Source: Zygnema cylindricum (lineage: Eukaryota; Streptophyta; Zygnematophyceae; Zygnematales; Zygnemataceae). From it: DNA of 64,000 nt. The notes under the pieces are model-generated. The model was not told the origin of the DNA and searched no databases. It saw only the letters and a list, made by a program, of their open reading frames with translations. Shown here in pieces: positions 1-10,495 of the stretch. The DNA is taken from assembly GCA_037447655.1 (NCBI GenBank), contig JBBHKE010001628.1, positions 174,272 to 238,271 on the forward strand, in the 5' to 3' direction. The stretch's first letter is position 1. Every line of letters begins with the position of its first letter. The position numbers and the translations under genes are program-made.

Positions 1-1260
1 ACTATAATTATATATTCTCTTTTTAGATCATACACTCTATACCCTTTTACATCCTCATCATATCCTAGCAAGTACCCGGGTTTCCGTTTAGGATCTAGTT
101 TCCAGTTAGATCTATCTGTATCTAAACTGAAGACTTTACTACCGAAAACCTTTAAGTGAGATAGATTTGGTTTTCGGACTGTCCATCTCTCATATGGAGT
201 TTGGTCTTTCACCGCTAATGTAAGTACTCTATATTTCAAATAATTAGCATAATTCATAGTTTCGGCCAAAAATCTTTTTCCTATCCTTTTATTTGACAAC
301 ATACTCCGGTCACTATCATTTAGTGTTCTATTCAATCTCTCGGCAACACCATTCTATTCTGGGTTTTTTGAAACTGTCTTTTGTTGTTGCACACCATCCT
401 ATCTTAAGAACTCCTCAAACTGATTGGATATATATTCTCCTCCATTATCACTTCTTACTCTTTTTATTGAGGTCTCGTGAAGCTTCTCGGCCCATGCTTT
501 AAATTGTTTGAAATACTCCGGAGTTTCTGATTTGTTTTTCAAAAAGTATACCCGCGAGTACCGAGACCAATCATCCGTAATGGTTAGCATAAATCAAAAC
601 CCTCTAGGTGATGGCACTCTTGCCGGTCCCCAAATGTCCGTGTGTACCAAGTCAAGACTTTTTCTCCTTTATAAGTTGCTTCCTTTGGAAATGGTAACCT
701 CTGTGTTTTACCCTGAGCACACCCACTGCAATCACTTAAATTCTCATTTTCCCCAAAGCGTATCCCTTCAACTACTCCCATCTTTTTCATTCCTTTTATC
801 TTTTCTAGATTCACATGCCCAAATCTCTTATGCCACAACATAATATCATTGACACTAGCATAGTAAAGTTTGAGTTTGTCATTACTTAAAGCAAGCCTGA
901 ACATTCCTTGGCTACCTTTCTCAGCAGTGAAGTACACATCTTCCTCAAAGCTAGCTGTAAAAACTCCTAATCTGGTGTTAGTTTCAAATCCTTTATCATC
1001 TAATACAGATGCAGAGATAAGGTTTTTGTTTAACTCCGAAATGAACAACACATCGGAGAACGTAACTATTGAGGTTTTTCCTTCCACTACGACTTTTAGA
1101 TCTACCGATCCTAAATAAGTAGTGGTATCTACCCTCCCATCCCCATATTCAATCTCTACTGTAGGAATCTTTCTCAGCTTAGTGAATAGATGCTTATCCT
1201 TACACATGTGCATGGAAACACCTGAATCGATAATCGAGCCCCCTTCACCTTTCAGTCCAC
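1..1260 (-). pseudogene. Element A protease/integrase remnant
   Basis: The minus strand encodes, in order, the retropepsin motif IIDSGVSMHMC (near 1205-1240; the usual DSGA is DSGV), the GAG-pre-integrase zinc motif (LWHKRFGHV...CSGCAQGK) and the integrase core start (TDDWSRYSRVYFL, SDNGGEY). Frames change near 590 and stop codons accumulate towards position 1, so no complete product can be made. Confidence 0.85.
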
Positions 1261-1545
1261 CGAAAGCACATTTCTGCTTCAGTGGAATTTCGACTTCTGT
1301 CTTGGCCTCCTATCCTCATCCAAAAAAAGTTCGTCATCCTCCTCATCGGATTCCTCCTCAAGTACCTATGTGACAAGTGTCTTTTTCATCCCTCGTGACT
1401 GACCCCCGATCCGTCCCTCCTTTATCCGAAGCTCGGTTAGTTTGGTACATTCCCCCATGGAATGCCCGGGTTTTTTGCAGAAATGACAAAGCTCCTTTGT
1501 TTCCCTTGTTCCGGACTCATCAGATTGAATTGTCTTGTCTCCCAC

Positions 1546-2387
1546 TCAATGACTTCCAAGGGGTTTTCGTGAATCTTTGTTTCTCCAACTTGCTCTGGCC
1601 TCCAAGGCTTGTCCACTCTTAACTCCCATCAGGATTTCGATTATATTCTCTTGGACGAGAATCATACCAACTACCGAATTCCATATCCACCTGGAGTCCG
1701 AAAGATCTTGCACCCGGTTCAAAATGTTCTTATACTCATTGGGTAGTTTCATGAGAAAGCACTAAATCTTTGCCTTCTTGGTTTTTGACTTTCCGGCACA
1801 CTCTAACTCCATGAAGAGTATAGCCAGCTCATTGCAGAAATCGAACATCTTCTCTCCTTTGTGAAAGAATCCATTGATCCTTTGATCTACTAGCTTTTGT
1901 TCCTGAATAGTACCGCTTCGGTACTCTATAAGCGCATCCCATAGATCGGATACCCTTTCCACCTGCAAATGAGGACCTGCGAGTCTTTGTGTGAGATGAT
2001 GGAGGACAAAATGCTTAGCCGCCATGTTGTTGTAGTCTCAGGTATTAATGTCATTCTCCTCATTCTTCGGAATAGGAGAAATAAAAGCAGATCTGGTTGC
2101 TATAGGTGTGGTTTTTTCTTTTTTTTTCCCCTTTTCCATCACGATGCTTTCTCCGTCTTATGAGTCCTTTGATGATGGTGGATCTCGTTTCCTACCAAAT
2201 TTGCTTCCTCCAAACCCTGGAGGAATAGTAGAACCGATGGGGGCTTTACTCGCCCACTCACAATACCCCAAAATCTTTTCTCACATAGGGCTCCCATCAT
2301 CATACTCTCCCAATAGATGAACCCATTCCCATTGAATATGGGCACCCTAGAGGGTGGGCTCATAACCTGCAACTCTGAGACCTCCAT
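1546..2387 (-). pseudogene. Element A gag remnant
   Basis: Gag homologous to that of D is read on the minus strand in three broken pieces (2139-2387, 1762-2025, 1546-1752). It starts MEVSELQVMSPPSRVP. The first methionine lies inside the LTR, as in D. One base change in the primer-binding site turns the usual MGPPS into MSPPS. Segments matching the D capsid region (FVLHHLTQRLAGPHLQVE, then KLPNEY) are recognisable. Stops and frameshifts between pieces make it a pseudogene. Confidence 0.83.
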
Positions 2388-3483
2388 TGGTACTTAGAGT
2401 AGGTTGCTTGCTAGAAACCTCTAAGATAATCCCAGTTGTTTAAGCTTACACTGAATATTTCTAACACCCTGACAGAATACAGACAAACCAAGCTGCACCC
2501 TTTCTAAGAGCTGACTCCCCTAAGTGTGCCACAAAAACGATCCTTGAATTTGCTCCCATGAGCAGTTAATTATCAATGGTCAAAGATGACCTTTTATATA
2601 AAAAGTGCTTTGGGAGAGAGGCTGCTACCTAATATTTTCTAAGTCTTGTACCCCTCTCTTATCCCTCTACTACTAAAGTACGGTGCCAATCATTTAAGTG
2701 TACAGTACAAAAAAATACTTGGCCCGGAGTACTTTCTGTACGGCCAGTGTACGACATGGCCAAGAAGGTGACGCCTGCCATTTTTGGGTTAGCCATGGTA
2801 TGTCCCAAAGATGCCGCTATCCAATGTAATGTTGCCACGTGTCACCCGACGCGGGTGGGGCTGTAAACCGCCAAATCGTCCATTTTGCGATGTCGGCTTC
2901 TTTCTTTGCCGTGCGATTGATATCGACCTTAATTTATAGCCACTAAAATACAAGCAATACTTTTAGATGTGATTCTATCTAACTATAAAAGTACTTCTGG
3001 TCCGTTCTTCAGTTAAATGAACTTTACTATTTGTATATCTTTAAGTAGCTATCATACCCTATATACCTCGACACAGGTGCTAGGCTATATGGTAACGACG
3101 CTGGTCTATTCAGACGGTCGGTAGGTACCAGGATCAAATCATGGGTCAATTAACCTTTTTGGTAAGTTTAACAAAGGAATGCTTTCTGACACTAGGAGAA
3201 GCATGAAGAGCCATGGTTCTAGCTTCTTCTTCAGCCTCTAGTGACTACGACAAGTATGGGGCTAAAAAGAGCCTTTTTGGTAAGTTTAACAAAGGAATGC
3301 TTTCTGACACTAGGAGAAGCATGAAGAGCCATGGTTCTAGCTTCTTCTTCAGCCTCTAGTGACTACGACAAGTATGGGGCTAAAAAGAGAAGTTAGAAGC
3401 AGGCTGCCTCTGCTTTTTTTTCCTCATTTTGGATTATTTAAAAAACCTAGAAAATACATAAGAAAAGCCTTTTAATTTCAATA
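2368..3483 (-). repeat. 5' LTR of element A
   Basis: The LTR is about 1116 bp, set by similarity to the D LTR. On the minus strand it starts TATTGAAATT (D has TGTTGAAATT) and ends TTGCA directly before the primer-binding site at 2353-2367. It contains a TATATAAAA box (2592-2600), a cluster of GTAC motifs around 2676-2755, a CACGTG G-box near 2836, a tRNA-like B-box segment near 3131 on the opposite strand, and an internal 118-bp duplication. Confidence 0.85.
3154..3389. repeat. 118-bp tandem duplication inside LTR A
   Basis: Two apparently identical 118-bp units, 3154-3271 and 3272-3389, lie in the 5' part of the LTR. Each holds the ccatggttctagcttcttct segment and the gactacgacaagtatggggc segment that the other LTRs of this family carry once. 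The lack of visible differences suggests a recent duplication, after this LTR diverged. Confidence 0.9.
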
Positions 3484-3484
3484 C

Positions 3485-5233
3485 CTAGATATCAGTGTGG
3501 ACCAGATATAGTACTTTATCACCTCTAAACGTGGCAGTTTTGGGAAAAGGGAGTTTGTAAGGCTTACCTTGGGCAAAGCCATTACAATCATTTATCATTT
3601 TATTATCCCTTAACTGAATGCCGTTTACTACACCTAGTTTTTTCATTTCCCTCGGCTTTTCAAAATGCACATGCCCCAGCCGCCTATGCCAGAACATCAA
3701 GCTCGGGACACCACGATAGTAAGGTCTCTTCTTTTATTTACTCAGGTCAAACCTAGAAATTCCTTGGCTATCCTTATTTGTTGTAAAGTAGACTTCATCT
3801 CCGTACTTAGCAATAAAGACTCCCTTTTTAGTGAAGGTATCAAAATCCTTATCATCTAATACAAAAGTAGACACAAGATTTTTATTCAACTGAGGAATGT
3901 AGAGCACATCTAAGAAAGTGAGTATAGAAGTCTCACCCTCCACTAAGACTTTCAAATCTACTGAGCCCACTAGATCGGTGGTAACTACTCTCCTATCCCC
4001 ATACCCTATTTCTACAGTATGGATCTTTCTTAGCATAGTGAAGAGGTGCTTGTCATGACACATGCATGGATGCATTTCAATTGATGATCCATCCTTCCTC
4101 TAGAGCTTCCTGAATGGCAACAAGAGCAGACTTGTGTTTCCGAGGAATCTCCTTCTCCTCCAAATTCTCGTCAAGATTAAGTTCTTCGTCCTCCTCCTCA
4201 GAGGACTCCTCCTCCCCGGTGTCTCCATTCACTCGTGTGACCACAAGTGCCTTCTTCTTCCCTTCGGAATAACCCCCTCCACGGTTTTCTTGGAGCCTCA
4301 GCTCCGACAGCTTGATGCAATCAGCTATGAAGTATTGCGGCGTTTTGTAGAAATGGCAAAGAAAATTTGGAGGCCTAGGTTCTCTAAATTGGTCCTTTTT
4401 CCCTTTGAAGCCATTATACGGCTTCTTCGGATCCTTCCTCCACCATTCTGTTCCGGCAGCTAGAGCTTGAACGCTCTTACCTTTTCTATAGATCTCAATA
4501 GTGTTCTCTTGCACAGGTATCATTCGGACCACGGTGTTCCACTTCCAAGAACTGTCATCCATTTCCTACACTTGGTACACTATTTTTTGATACTCCTTAG
4601 GTAACTTTATGATGAGGGTGTTAACTTTCATCTTTATTTTGCTTGTCCATCCAGCACTTTCCATCTCCATGTACAAACAATAGGGATCATAACAGTAGTC
4701 TAACATCTTCCCTCCTTTGTAAGTATAACTCGTCAATCTTTGTTCAACCAATTGGAGCTCCTGAATGGTACCGCCTCTATAAATCTCCGCTAAAGTCATC
4801 CACAACTCCTCGGCCTTAATGATATGAAGATGAGAGGTCGCCAGAGTTTGAGTGAGGTGCCTCAAAATGAAATGCGTGGCATTCATGTTGGTGTACTCCC
4901 ACATTTGAATATCATTTTCCTCAGTCTTCTCGGCCACCTCTCCAGGTGTCGTGGCCATTGGAGTGAGAGGTATCTCCTTTCCTATTTGGACACACTGTTG
5001 TCTCCATAATCTATCTCCTCCGTTGAAGCAAATGCTCTTGCAGAAAGCCTCACTCCTTCAAAATCTGGTGGGGTTCCCTGAGATGGACGTGTCACTTGTC
5101 CACTAACAATACACCAGTATCGTTTATCACACAATGCCCCGGTCATTATGGCTTCCCAATAAATGAACCCAGATCCGTTGAATATGGGCACCCTAGAGGG
5201 TGGGCCCAGAACCTGTAATTCTGTGTCCCCCAT
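3485..5233 (-). pseudogene. Element B gag-protease-integrase remnant
   Basis: The pieces at 4982-5233, 4566-4958, 4077-4562, 3734-4075 and 3485-3700 align in order with the D polyprotein. They cover the Gag N-terminus (VLGPPSRVPIF), the capsid part, a zinc knuckle damaged to CHFYKTPQYFIADC, the protease region and the GAG-pre-integrase. The protease active site is destroyed: where D reads IIDSGAS, B reads IIN followed by a stop. The primer-binding site change gives VLGPPS instead of VMGPPS. It is an old, non-functional copy. Confidence 0.85.
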
Positions 5234-7402
5234 TTAGACTACAAAATTTATGAAGCCTCTAGGTAGTTTTTTCACTAACCCACTTTCAACTAGAACAGCT
5301 GGTACCCAATCAGGAAAATAGACTTTTTGACTGCACCCCTGTGCAGTCTAGACTCCCATGAGTCCAAAGCAAAAAGAATCACTGAAAACGCCCAACCAGG
5401 CGATTAAATTTCAAGTGGCAAAGATGCCAATATTTATACATGCTTATTGGGAGAGAGGCGGCTACCTCCTCAATCCTCTAATTCCTAAACCTCTCTCAGA
5501 ACCCCTTGTTGTTTTGAAATGTTAGTTTTGTGCGTACGCCACATTTTGTGCGCACGCGACGGTTCGTGCGTAGATTATTACTGGAAATAGTGTTGTGGTA
5601 CAAATAGAGGTTTGAATGGATTTTTGGATTGGGGGGGAGTAATTGAACGATTGTAATTAAAAGGACGTGAGGGAGTATTTGAGTGGCTTGTAATACGTTT
5701 GCAAATGGATGGCGGATCGCGAAAAGATCTGATGTAAAATGTACGAAATGTTGAATATGTACGCCGCCGGTGCGGAGCGTCTTATTTGGACAGGTGTACT
5801 TTATTTGCGACAAGCGCATTTATTGCAAAGGACGCAGGTTCATTACATAAAAGATTTTAATGGTACGGTTTAATTTCGGTAAGTGGGTCATGGTACGTTT
5901 GGAGGGCGGAAGGCGTCCGCCGATATTTTGAAGGGATCGCAATTTTGATGACGTGGCATAAAGTGGACTGTACGTATGTGATGTCGATTCTCTACTTGGT
6001 TTCGTCCACAAGTGACTAATCAAGTTGATACTCAGTACACGGATTTTACGGAAGTGTCAATGTAAATATTTGGGTCGAACAATTGTTTTGTATTTTTGTG
6101 AATTAATTTTTAGTGTATTTTTACTCACTCTGGCATACCTTGAATTATTCGGGTATACCAACATTAATAAAGGTAGGTAGCGTACGGCTGGTATGCCTCC
6201 GTACATTCAGCAGTAAGCTCTTGTATATATTGGTAGGACTTAGTCATTTTAGAATTTAGGAACTTTCTGGACCAAAAACTGTTTATACAGATTCCTGGTA
6301 ATTTTATCTGAGGCTCAATTATAGATCTGTTGGCAGAATTATCTGAAATTCTGCATGCATGTTCCTATTTATATTGGTAACATTGTCACAGAATTGCAAG
6401 CTTATTGTAAGCTTAGTCTGTGGTTTACTTCATTGTGAAGTTAGTCGGTTTTATCAAAGTTTTCGCAGACTGTTTTTCTGCAACTTTGACTAGATGATGT
6501 GATCACTCTGTTTATTATTTTTGTCTCAAACTTTGTGAGGTCATTTTATAGTCTAGAAAATGTTTTTTATTGTAGTTTCATCTTGTTTTGTTTTTTCTAA
6601 AGAATTCTGTGTTTATTCAAAGCTGGCTATTTTTGGGTAGTCTGTGGTGCTTCCGAGGGTAAATCCATGGCTGAAAATGGCTATGGACAACACCCCTATC
6701 TATTGATGTACGAATCAACCAGAAGACGGTACAGGACAAAAAGGTACTAGAGCTGATGTACTTTCTATACAGCCTGTGTACGAGAAGGCCATGGAGTGGA
6801 CGTTTGTCTCCTTCAAACTTCTCCTCGTGCTCCTGGGATTCTCGTTTCAAAATTATATCTTGCCACGTGTCGACATATCACGTCAAGTTTGAAAATTGCC
6901 AAGGCGGCCATTCTAGGATCGCGGCGATGATGAGGGCCGTCGGATCCAAACTTGCTTTTAATGCTAGCCGTTCAAAATAACAAATGTCCGATAAATTTGT
7001 TTCGTGCATACCAAAAACGCAACTAGTTTATATGTCCTCAATTTGATATTGCTCTAATCAATTAAATAACTAGCTAATGTTTAAATAGCAATCAAACCTT
7101 ATGTATCCTAACGGACTACTTCGACAAACCGGCAAGAGCTGACGGCTACGCCTCGCTCTGCCAGTCGGAGGTTCGAGCCCTGCCGGACTCAACCTTTTTG
7201 TTAAGAGTGACTTAGGTCACTCTTTAGTACTGCCTAAGGAGCTAAGGACACCATGGCTCCACCGCCCTCTCTCTCCTTCAGTGACTACAACAAGTATTAG
7301 GGCTAAAGAGAGAAGGTGGAGGCAGGCTGCCTACGTTTTTTTTAGCTATTCTAATCAATTAAGACCTAGAAAATATCTCCCCTAAATCTTGTGATTTTAA
7401 CA
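5214..7402 (-). repeat. 5' LTR of element B with nested solo LTR
   Basis: Read on the minus strand the LTR begins TGTTAAAATC at 7402 and ends TTACA at 5214, next to a primer-binding site with one mismatch (5199-5213). Removing the nested solo LTR and one target copy leaves about 998 bp, close to the 1034 bp of the D LTR. It has a GTAC cluster near 6712-6781, a ccacgtg box near 6864 and a plus-strand B-box-like ggttcgagccc at 7170-7180. Confidence 0.83.
5507..6692. mobile_element. Solo LTR of another retrotransposon
   Basis: An 1186-bp insertion splits the LTR of B. It begins TGTTG and ends CAACA, a perfect 5-bp inverted terminus with TG...CA ends, and is flanked by the direct repeat cccct (5502-5506 and 6693-6697). 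The B LTR sequence resumes in register on both sides. There is no coding sequence of note, so recombination between two LTRs of a full element is the simplest explanation. It differs from the other LTRs in the window and its family is unknown. Confidence 0.85.
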
Positions 7403-8149
7403 GATATGAGACCTGCAAGTTTCCTAAAAAATTCCCTTTAGATTCCCAATATTCCAAAACTAAATCAAAAATAATTATAAGTCCTAAAACTTTATATACA
7501 GAGTGAGAATCTACAGCTCACTGACCAATCAGATGACTACACCTGGAAAAGTGGTACTGTACTCTAGTACGACAAGGTACGTTAAGGTACTTCCAACAAA
7601 ACCTAACAGTAACTAGCCTATAAACTAAAGAGTGAAACACTATTTCATAATGCACTATGCTACAGATAAATGTTTCGTCGAGTTTTCCTAGTCTGGAGCC
7701 TTACTCATATTGTTGCTTGCTGAGTCAGCAAGTGTATAATATGTCCAACCTGCTGTTGGAAACTAGTACAAATATCTGGACTGCTTACGGTGCATCTCGT
7801 CACATGTGGTCCCAACTCAAATCTCAACCGTCAGCCTGATAGAGATCGACGTCCGATGTTTGCTCTATACAATTGTGTTCCTAGATGTGCGGTTCATTTC
7901 ACGTCTGCGCGATTTGCTTAAGTCACTTGTTCGATAGGCACCATGTGTCCGGGTCCATTCCGTATATCCTGTGTTTGTCTGAAATGTTGACGCGTGTCTC
8001 ATAAAACCGTACATAATACTCTTAGAGTAATACTTCACGTCACACTATTCAAGGTAAGTATTACATTTAACATTCCCAAAAATATTCTAAGTATTATTTC
8101 TCCCCTCACAACTCTATCTACTGAAAATAAAGCTTTTAAAAAAAAAACA
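7403..8149 (-). repeat. 3' LTR of element E (truncated by B)
   Basis: This segment of 747 bp aligns along its length with 18745-19489 of the 5' LTR. On the minus strand it starts TGTTTTTT right after a purine tract AGGGGAG (8150-8156). It contains a GTATATAAAG box near 7494 and a GTAC cluster near 7555-7592. The part beyond 7403 was displaced by the insertion of B. Confidence 0.85.
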
Positions 8150-9592
8150 CTCCCCTAAAGCTGTAGACTCAGTAACTCGCTTAGTCCATCAGCTTGTGTG
8201 AAAACCTGTAATTGAAGTGTAGGTAGAGCTTTAGTTAGCATATCTGCAACCATGTTTTCATCAGGTAAATAACACATTTTAATGACCTTTGCTAGCACTT
8301 TTTCTAGGACAAAATGCAGTCTCACATCCATGTGTTTACTCTTAAAGTGGTGGTTAGGATTGGAGGCGATGGCAATAGCTGCGTGGTTGTCACACTAGAT
8401 GACTTGAGGACCAGTTTGCATATGTTCTAGTGCCTACAAAAGTGCCTTTACCCATAGGAGTTCCTTGAGGGCAGAACTTGCTGCCATGTATTCTGGCTTC
8501 ATAGTTGATTGAGCAGTGACCTTTTGAAGTTTGCTGCTCTACAACAGATCCATTTCCAATCTACAACACATATCCAGTAGTTGATTTCCTGCTGGGCATA
8601 TCACCATAGCTTGCGTTGCTCCAAGTCTGCAGTTTGACTACTCCTCCTCTGAGGATAAGTTTGAGATTCCGGGTCCCTGCTAGATACCTCAGAACCCTCT
8701 TTGCAGCTTCCTAGTCTGACCTTTTCAAATTCTGCAGACTCCTACTCAGAGCTCCAACAGCAGCTGCCACATCCGGTCTCGTGCAGTTCATAAAATAGAT
8801 AACACTGCCAACTACTTGTCTTTATGGTTTTGAGGCCATGAATTCTTCCTCCCGTGACTCTAGACTATCATCAACAAGAATGCCAAATTATGAATCACCT
8901 CCCTCTAACTTCTGTCTGTATTCCATAGGAGTGACACACCCTTTAGCTTCTTTCATATCAAATTTTTCAAGCATGGAACCGATAGCCTCCTTTTGAGTTA
9001 GCATAATCAGTCTCTCATTTTTGTTTCTCTCTACTTGTATCCCTAAGATGTATTTGGCCTCGTCAAGGTCTTTCATCTCAAATTTGGACTTCAACGCCCT
9101 TTTTTTTACGATTTACTTCATCCATAGATTTGTTGATTAGCAACAAATCATCTACATACACAGCAATATACAGAACCCCATCTTCCCCTTGCAAAACAAA
9201 CACAGAGTGATGTGAACTGATCCTCTTAAAGCCTAATTTGGTGAGGAACTCATCTAATTTTAGGTTCCATTGTCTACGGGCCTGTTAAAGCCCATACAAG
9301 GATTTCATTTGTTTGAATACGAGCTATTTCTTTACTGTTCTACATACATCTCTGGTTACTGCATATAAATAGTTTCTTCTAGCTCTCTATGAAAGAAAGC
9401 GGTCTTTACATCCATTTGATGCACTTCCATATTTTCAGTTGCTGCTAAACTTAAAAGAATCCTGACAGTAGGAAACCTTACCACTGGAGAGAAGGTCTCC
9501 TCAAAGTCGATTCCTTCTTTCTGATTGTAACCTTTGGCCAATAGTCTGGCCTTGTATCTCTCAATGGTACCATCCGGGTTTAACTTAGTTTG
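8150..9592 (-). pseudogene. Element E RT C-terminal part and RNase H remnant
   Basis: Minus-strand fragments align with copia RT/RNase [21 protein letters not shown] and MDVKTAF (9356-9592), KFEMKDLDEAKYILGIQVE (8888-9094), then RNase H remnants down to 8160. The ORF running from 9356 into 9769 is a chimera: beyond 9592 it reads into the LTR of element C. A one-base deletion beside the insertion point shifts the frame in the KWVFKLKLNP motif. Confidence 0.85.
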
Positions 9593-10482
9593 TGAAATTC
9601 TGTGGTCTTCATTGACCCACAGAATGAGCAGCCTATGTAAAGCCTCTAGGATAATATTTGCCCCTTCTACTTTCCCGCTGAATAAGCGCCGCCCAGGCAC
9701 ACAAATATTCAGACCACTCTCACCCTTGTGAGGACAAGACTCCCCTGAGTCAAACGCAAAAAGAATCACTGAATTTGCTCACCCGAGCAGTAAGTTATGG
9801 GTGGTCAAAGATGACCTTTATAGTTACAAGCTCTCTTAGAGAGAGAGGTACCTAAATATTACTAAGTCTCGGTCTGCCTACTCACGACTACCTACTATTA
9901 AACCCTAGTCCAATAGGAACACTATAAAGTACAAGAAGGTACAATGGGCGATGTACTTATTGTACAACTATTGTACGACAAGGTCTACAAGGTGACACCT
10001 GTCATATCGGAAGCCATGGTTCCTCCTCCCATCTTCTCCGGTATCAAATAATGTGGCGCCACGTGGCACCGCGTGACGCTATATCCGTATGCCGCCAAAA
10101 AGCTCACTTCGCGTGGCGGCTATAATGCCGACCGTCCGATCAAAACATATTTTACACGGTTCAGATTCGCGTACATGCAGAAATTGCTCCTTTTGGTTAG
10201 TCTGCTGCTAATTAGCTGTTTCGTTAATGTTTATATATTTATGAAACGCGTCACGTGTATCGTTTCGTAACGCCTTAATGGTTAAGGCGTTAGGCTACAA
10301 AGAATCTAGAGGTCACGGGTTCAAACCTAGACCTAGGCATCATTTTAGCCAAAATACCCTTAACTGCAAAAACTGCCACTTTCTAAATATGGCGGCAGCC
10401 ATGGCGCGCCTTTGATCCTTACTCTCTTTCTTTAAAACAAAACTAAATAGAGAAGTGAACTATTAATTACCTCTTTTCAACA
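9593..10482 (-). repeat. 3' LTR of element C
   Basis: Minus-strand start TGTTGAAAAGAG at 10482 follows the purine tract AAGGGGAG. The end TTTCA is at 9593, next to target copy gtttg. It contains a GTAC cluster (about 9928-9994), a ccacgtgg G-box near 10057 and a plus-strand tRNA-like segment at about 10268-10338. Confidence 0.93.
10268..10338 (+). other. tRNA-like segment in LTR C
   Basis: Antisense to the element: aacgccttaatggttaaggc resembles a tRNA D-arm/A-box, followed 30-40 nt later by gggttcaaacc (10317-10327), a B-box. The first part is also a cgcctta/taaggcg palindrome. The 5' LTR holds the same copy at about 15589-15659. Confidence 0.5.
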
Positions 10483-10495
10483 CTCCCCTTAATTC

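Larger units (their letters stand above)
1..3483 (-). mobile_element. Ty1/copia element A, 5' part, runs off window
   Basis: This is a minus-strand copia element of the same family as element D. It shows a 5' LTR (2368-3483), a primer-binding site, decayed gag (1546-2387), protease, and the start of integrase towards position 1. The rest lies left of the window. It sits inside the integrase region of element B, whose coding sequence stops at 3485 and does not resume in the window. The 5 bp beside the LTR (cctag, 3484-3488) is the likely target duplication; its partner would be off-window. Several stops and frameshifts show that it is not autonomous. Confidence 0.88.
3484..7402 (-). mobile_element. 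Ty1/copia element B, 5' part, interrupted by A
   Basis: This minus-strand copia element is inserted in the 3' LTR of element E. The 5 bp next to its right end is gatat (7403-7407). Its 5' LTR (5214-7402) contains a separate solo LTR. Internal sequence (3484-5213) covers gag, protease and the integrase N-terminus and stops where element A is inserted. Its 3' half must lie left of the window, beyond A. Confidence 0.85.

Noticed and set aside
9356-9769. A 137-residue ORF with an unusual N-terminus before RT motifs
   Set aside because: The N-terminal part is read-through from the LTR of element C; a similar LTR ORF occurs at 14893-15090.
10073-10270. Small hydrophobic ORF (also at 15394-15591)
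   Set aside because: It lies within both LTRs of element C, antisense, with no other support; it is duplicated only because the LTRs are.
10268-10338. True tRNA gene
   Set aside because: A- and B-box-like parts exist but no acceptor stem or proper anticodon arm could be drawn; kept as tRNA-like only.
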